64,000 nucleotides of DNA from Phocicoccus pinnipedialis (GTDB taxonomy: Bacteria; Bacillota; Bacilli; Staphylococcales; Salinicoccaceae): positions 1-64,000 of the forward strand of contig NZ_CAJEWB010000004.1 of the NCBI RefSeq assembly GCF_903994035.1, written 5' to 3'. Both the position numbers and the translations under genes were made by a program. Shown piece after piece: positions 60,248 through 64,000 of the stretch. Each line of letters opens with the position of its first letter. Positions within the stretch are counted from its first letter, which is position 1. The notes below the pieces were generated by a model, which had not been told where the DNA came from, ran no database searches, and saw nothing but the letters and a program-made list of their open reading frames with translations.

Positions 60248-60946
60248 ATGGCTAAGAGAAGTAAAAAGTATCTAGCAGCGCTAGAGAAATTCGATCAAGA
60301 ATCTACTTACTCAATCGAAGAAGCAGTAAAACTTGCTCAAGAAACAAGCATTGCTAACTTTGATGCATCAGTAGATGTAGCTTTCCGCCTAGGTATTGAT
60401 ACACGTAAAAACGACCAACAAATTCGTGGTGCGATGGTTTTACCTAACGGAACAGGTAAGACACAACGTGTATTAGTATTCGCTAAAGGCGACAAAATTA
60501 AAGAAGCTGAAGAAGCAGGAGCAGACTACGTAGGTGAGGCTGAACTTGCACAAAAAATCAACGGTGGTTGGTTTGATTTTGACGTAATCGTTGCAACGCC
60601 TGACATGATGGGTGAAGTTGGTAAACTAGGTCGCGTATTAGGACCAAAAGGTTTAATGCCAAACCCTAAGACGGGTACTGTAACTATGGATGTTAAAAAA
60701 GCAGTTGAAGAAATTAAAGCTGGTAAAGTAGAATACCGCGCTGAAAAATCTGGTATTGTTCACGCTACTATCGGTCGTGTCTCATTCGGTACAGACAAAT
60801 TAGTAGAAAACTTCAATGCATTACATGATGCATTAGTTAAGGCGAAACCTGCTTCAGCTAAAGGAACTTACTTCAAGAGTGTAACAGTTTCAAGCACAAT
60901 GGGTCCTGGTGTGACTATTGAGCCATCTGCAGTAAGAATCGACTAA
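60248..60946 (+). CDS. rplA: 50S ribosomal protein L1
   Basis: Two-domain protein of the L1 stalk, controlling E-site tRNA release. [35 protein letters not shown] and [14 protein letters not shown] are the conserved blocks. 232 residues. RBS AAGGAGG. Confidence 0.97.
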   Translation: MAKRSKKYLAALEKFDQESTYSIEEAVKLAQETSIANFDASVDVAFRLGIDTRKNDQQIRGAMVLPNGTGKTQRVLVFAKGDKIKEAEEAGADYVGEAELAQKINGGWFDFDVIVATPDMMGEVGKLGRVLGPKGLMPNPKTGTVTMDVKKAVEEIKAGKVEYRAEKSGIVHATIGRVSFGTDKLVENFNALHDALVKAKPASAKGTYFKSVTVSSTMGPGVTIEPSAVRID

Positions 60947-60953
60947 TTATATA

Positions 60954-60982
60954 TTGACAAGGGTAGATATATTTGATATATT
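60954..60982 (+). promoter_or_regulatory. SigA promoter of rplJ-rplL
   Basis: TTGACA (60954-60959) and TATATT (60977-60982), 17-base spacer. Confidence 0.85.
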
Positions 60983-60984
60983 TA

Positions 60985-61137
60985 CTCTTGTGAATTTTAA
61001 TAAACTTACCTAAGACAGTAGGAGTATTTATTATTTGAATACTTAAAAGACCATCCTGCCGAGGCAATGAAAAAATGACTTGTATATACTATATATATTC
61101 AAGCACTTTTTGCCGAAGGTAAAAGGTGCTTTTTTTA
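60985..61137 (+). promoter_or_regulatory. L10 leader with terminator
   Basis: The roughly 150-base untranslated leader before rplJ folds into stems and ends with GCACTTTTTGCC-GAA-GGTAAAAGGTGC and seven T (61103-61137). This layout is that of the Firmicutes L10 leader, through which the L10-L12 complex represses its own operon by premature termination. Confidence 0.8.
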
Positions 61138-61173
61138 TTGCACCAAGACACAATATTATGGAGGTGTAACTGA

Positions 61174-61692
61174 ATGTCAAATGTTATCGAGATGAAGAAA
61201 CAACTCGTTTCAGAAATCGCAGAGCAATTCAAAAACTCGGTTTCAACTGTAATCGTAGACTATCAAGGTCTTTCAGTAGCGGAAGCAACTGAATTACGTA
61301 AACAACTACGTGAAGCAGGTGTAGACTTCCACGTTTATAAAAACACTATGGTACGTCGTGCTGTAGCAGAAGCTGGAATCGAAGGATTAGATGAACTTCT
61401 ATCAGGGCCAAACGCAATCGCATTTTCTAATGAAGACGTAATTGCGCCTGCAAAAGTACTTCACACATTTAGTAAAGACAACGAAGCTTTAGAAATTAAA
61501 GGTGCAGTTGTTGAGGGTGTAGTAACTTCTGCTGAAGACATCAAAAAGATCGCAACATTACCTTCAAAAGAAGGACTTATCTCTATGTTCCTTTCTGTTC
61601 TACAAGCGCCAATGCGCAACTTCGCTTATGCAGTTAAAGCTGTTAGCGAGCAAAAAGAAGAAGGTACAGAAGAAGCAACAGAAGAAGCTTAA
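61174..61692 (+). CDS. rplJ: 50S ribosomal protein L10
   Basis: Anchors L12 dimers to the ribosomal stalk. The N-terminal rRNA-binding domain ([30 protein letters not shown]) and the C-terminal helix that binds L12 are visible; an acidic tail ends the 172-residue protein. RBS GGAGGTG. Confidence 0.97.
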   Translation: MSNVIEMKKQLVSEIAEQFKNSVSTVIVDYQGLSVAEATELRKQLREAGVDFHVYKNTMVRRAVAEAGIEGLDELLSGPNAIAFSNEDVIAPAKVLHTFSKDNEALEIKGAVVEGVVTSAEDIKKIATLPSKEGLISMFLSVLQAPMRNFAYAVKAVSEQKEEGTEEATEEA

Positions 61693-61731
61693 TCAAGTTA
61701 TTTAATTAAATTAAAATGGAGGAAAATTAAA

Positions 61732-62103
61732 ATGGCACTTAAAAAAGAAGATATCATTGAAGCTATCAAAGAAATGTCAGTTTTAGAATTAAACGAATTA
61801 GTAGAAGCAATTGAAGAAGAATTTGGAGTAACTGCAGCAGCTCCTGTAGCAGCAGCTGGAGCAGCAGGCGGAGACGCTGGCGCTGAAGAGAAAACTGAAT
61901 TCGACGTTGAACTTACAGACGCTGGTGCTTCTAAGATCAAAGTTATCAAAGTAGTACGTGAGGTAACTGGTTTAGGTCTTAAAGAAGCTAAAGAAATGGT
62001 AGACAACGCTCCTAAAGTTATCAAAGAAGGCGTTTCACAAGAAGAAGCAGACGAGCTTAAAGCTAAACTTGAAGAAGTTGGCGCAGGCGTAGAAATTAAA
62101 TAA
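61732..62103 (+). CDS. rplL: 50S ribosomal protein L7/L12
   Basis: Stalk protein that recruits translation GTPases. An N-terminal dimerisation helix, an Ala/Gly-rich hinge (about residues 36-52) and the C-terminal factor-binding domain with [20 protein letters not shown]. 123 residues. RBS GGAGG. Confidence 0.97.
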   Translation: MALKKEDIIEAIKEMSVLELNELVEAIEEEFGVTAAAPVAAAGAAGGDAGAEEKTEFDVELTDAGASKIKVIKVVREVTGLGLKEAKEMVDNAPKVIKEGVSQEEADELKAKLEEVGAGVEIK

Positions 62104-62116
62104 TCTTGTGTCTAAA

Positions 62117-62156
62117 TAAAAAAGACTCATAAACATTGGTTTATGAGTCTTTTTTC
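62117..62156 (+). terminator. Terminator after rplL
   Basis: Perfect stem AAAAAGACTCATAAAC and its complement, loop ATTG, and six T. Confidence 0.92.
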
Positions 62157-62190
62157 TGCTATCTTTGTAAGTGATAAGGAGGAGTACGAA

Positions 62191-62790
62191 TTGTCTCATT
62201 ACTACACAACTGATGATACAGCGCATGTATATCAACGTATTAAGCACACGTTTCGCGGAAAGACATATATATTCAAAACAGACCGAGGTGTGTTTTCAAA
62301 AGACGCAGTCGACTATGGCTCGAATGTTTTAATTGAAGCAGTGATCGACACAGTTGAGAGTCCTTCTGACTTTATCGATATGGGATCAGGTTACGGCGCA
62401 ATATCAGTGATTATCGCTGATCACTTTAAGACAAAGCCGCTGATGGTTGAAGTCAATAGAGATGCGATCGATGTGTCACTCGAAAACTTAGAAGTGAATC
62501 AAGTCACGGGACAGGTTATGGAACGCGAGAGCTACGACGTAACAGATTTTAGGACTGATCTGTATGTTACGAACCCACCGTTTAGAGTTGGTAAAAAAGT
62601 TGTCATGGAAATTTTACAAGATGGTTTTAATAGATTAAATAGTGGTGGTTTGTTTTATATGGTCGTTCAGAAGAAGCAGGGTATGCCATCCTACAAGAAA
62701 GAATTAGAACGTCTTTTTGGGAATGTAGAAATCGTTAGAAAAGACAAAGGATATTATATTTTAAAAGCATTTAAAGAAACAAAAATATAA
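62191..62790 (+). CDS. ybxB: RsmC-like class I methyltransferase (YbxB family)
   Basis: A 199-residue SAM-dependent methyltransferase located, as in Bacillus and Staphylococcus, between rplL and rpoB. Motif I is FIDMGSGYGAISVIIA near residue 64 and the catalytic motif is VTNPPFRVGKKV, typical of RsmC, which methylates N2 of G1207 in 16S rRNA. Target assignment is by family. TTG 62191, eight bases after AAGGAGG, is the start; an open frame upstream overlaps the rplL terminator. Confidence 0.88.
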   Translation: MSHYYTTDDTAHVYQRIKHTFRGKTYIFKTDRGVFSKDAVDYGSNVLIEAVIDTVESPSDFIDMGSGYGAISVIIADHFKTKPLMVEVNRDAIDVSLENLEVNQVTGQVMERESYDVTDFRTDLYVTNPPFRVGKKVVMEILQDGFNRLNSGGLFYMVVQKKQGMPSYKKELERLFGNVEIVRKDKGYYILKAFKETKI

Positions 62791-62824
62791 ATGTTTAATT
62801 TGTCAAATGTTAAAGTAAATAAAT

Positions 62825-62853
62825 TTGACTTGACAAATTCATTGTGTTATAGT
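62825..62853 (+). promoter_or_regulatory. Promoter of rpoB
   Basis: TTGACT (62825-62830) and TATAGT (62848-62853), 17-base spacer. An inverted repeat AATTTGTCAA (62797-62806) / TTGACAAATT (62830-62839) overlaps it. The leader that follows, about 170 bases up to rpoB, has no clear terminator. Confidence 0.7.
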
Positions 62854-63030
62854 TATTAAATGAATATTATTATCAATAAGTATGCACATTTTTGCGATGA
62901 TATTGATAGTTCCGTACGAATAAGTCAATGCTAAATAGGAAATGGGGTTATGTAATTCCGTTTTCTTTTTTGTCTTATGAGGTCTATCTGTTGATAATAG
63001 TGGGAAATTTTTTTAGGGGTGAATCTGTCG

Positions 63031-64000
63031 ATGAGTCAAGTGATTCAGTATGGAAAACATGCAAAACGTAGAAGCTATGCACGTATCGAAGAGAAGTTGG
63101 AGTTACCAAACTTAATAGAGATCCAAACAAATTCATACGAATGGTTTCTAAATTCTGGCTTAATCGAAATGTTCAAAGATATTTCTCCTGTAGAAGATTT
63201 TACAGGAAACATTTCGCTTGAGTTTGTCGACTATAAACTTGGAGAGCCAAAGTATAACGTTGAAGAGGCTAAAAACCACGATGCAACGTACTCTGCGCCA
63301 CTTCGCGTTAAAGTAAGACTCATTATTAAAGAAACTGGTGAAGTTAAGGAGCAAGAAGTATTCATGGGTGACTTCCCACTCATGACGGATACTGGTACGT
63401 TTATCATCAATGGTGCTGAACGTGTTATCGTATCTCAGCTTGTAAGAAGCCCATCTGTTTATTATGCAGATAAGGTAGATAAGAATGGAAGAACGAGTTA
63501 CACAGCAACGGTTATACCAAATCGTGGAGCATGGCTCGAATATGAAGTCGATGCTAGAGACACTGTGTACGTAAAAATTGACCGTACTCGTAAAATGCCA
63601 ATTACAGTGCTCTTACGTGCACTTGGATTTACAACTGACCAAGAAATCGTAAATCTTCTTGGGGACAGCGAGTACCTACGTAATACTTTAGACAAAGATA
63701 CAACTGAAACTGTCGATCAAGCACTCTTAGAAATTTACGAGCGTCTACGTCCAGGTGAACCACCAACAGTAGAAAACGCGAGAAACCTACTATATACACG
63801 TTTCTTCGATCCGAAACGTTATGACTTAGCAGCAGTAGGACGCTATAAGATGAACAAAAAGCTTCATCTTAAAAACCGTCTATTCAACCAAGTTTTAGCA
63901 GAGCCTATTGTAGATTCTGAAACAGGTGAAATTGTAGTAGAAGCAGGTACTACAGTTGATAGACGCACGCTCGACTCTATTATGGAAGTACTTGAAACAA
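63031..64000 (+). CDS. rpoB: RNA polymerase beta subunit, C-terminal part beyond the window
   Basis: The first 323 codons of rpo[21 protein letters not shown], the protrusion region with [20 protein letters not shown] and [17 protein letters not shown], and the lobe region up to the right edge are intact. The rifampicin-binding cluster lies outside. ATG 63031 follows AGGGGTGA. The frame stays open to the last base. Confidence 0.97.
   Translation, partial: MSQVIQYGKHAKRRSYARIEEKLELPNLIEIQTNSYEWFLNSGLIEMFKDISPVEDFTGNISLEFVDYKLGEPKYNVEEAKNHDATYSAPLRVKVRLIIKETGEVKEQEVFMGDFPLMTDTGTFIINGAERVIVSQLVRSPSVYYADKVDKNGRTSYTATVIPNRGAWLEYEVDARDTVYVKIDRTRKMPITVLLRALGFTTDQEIVNLLGDSEYLRNTLDKDTTETVDQALLEIYERLRPGEPPTVENARNLLYTRFFDPKRYDLAAVGRYKMNKKLHLKNRLFNQVLAEPIVDSETGEIVVEAGTTVDRRTLDSIMEVLET

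Overview
The window is a 64 kb stretch of low-to-moderate GC Firmicutes chromosome. The gene order is tmk-darA-holB-ricT-yabA-yabB-yazA-rsmI-metG-tatD-rnmV-rsmA-veg, then ispE-purR-ridA-spoVG-glmU-prs-rplY-pth-mfd, then tilS-hpt-ftsH-hslO-cysK-fol-lysS, then ctsR-mcsA-mcsB-clpC-radA, and finally gltX-cysE-cysS-mrnC-rlmB-rae1-sigH-rpmG-secE-nusG-rplKAJL-rpoB. This is the origin-proximal backbone shared by Bacillus and Staphylococcus. A lysine-decarboxylase-like gene before tmk, the absence of disA after radA, a SirR/MntR-type manganese ABC operon and the protein sequences point to the Staphylococcaceae. Retention of dusB before lysS and of ispDF before gltX, as in Bacillus, suggests a genus outside Staphylococcus proper, such as Jeotgalicoccus, Nosocomiicoccus or Salinicoccus. 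The genus call is inference.

Layout: 1-138 is the 3' part of a 5S rRNA with its terminator. 244-2894 is a two-gene ABC importer whose permease and binding protein are fused. 2956-13658 is DNA replication, rRNA/tRNA modification and methionyl-tRNA synthetase. 13694-17371 interrupts the backbone with a small membrane protein, an azoreductase-like flavoprotein behind two MhqR-like boxes, and a manganese/zinc ABC operon behind a SirR/MntR-like palindrome. 17372-17808 has no gene but holds a 52-bp repeat. 17809-39910 is backbone again: isoprenoid, purine, cell wall, translation-coupled repair, cell division, folate and lysyl-tRNA synthetase. 39921-44262 is a second accessory stretch: a tiny ORF, four tRNAs (Val, Thr, Gly, Ile), murT, a Zur-boxed zinc-independent S14, an unknown protein and a nucleoside transporter. 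44443-48862 is the CtsR-controlled clpC operon. 49056-58670 is radA, the MEP genes ispD/ispF, gltX, a T-box-controlled cysE-cysS operon, RNA processing genes and a divergent SigH. 58723 to the end is rpmG-secE-nusG, the L11-L1 and L10-L12 operons, a methyltransferase and the first third of rpoB.

Most genes are ordinary and intact. The strongest oddity is glmU (20415-21536). Its acetyltransferase half is complete, but its uridyltransferase half is about 70 residues short and has lost the nucleotide-binding loop and the other recognisable catalytic motifs, so UDP-GlcNAc must be finished by another enzyme if this reading is right. Other points of interest are a murT with no gatD next to it, a tRNA-Val with C at position 33, recognisable metal, zinc and quinone-stress operators, and paired hairpins before rplK and rplA.
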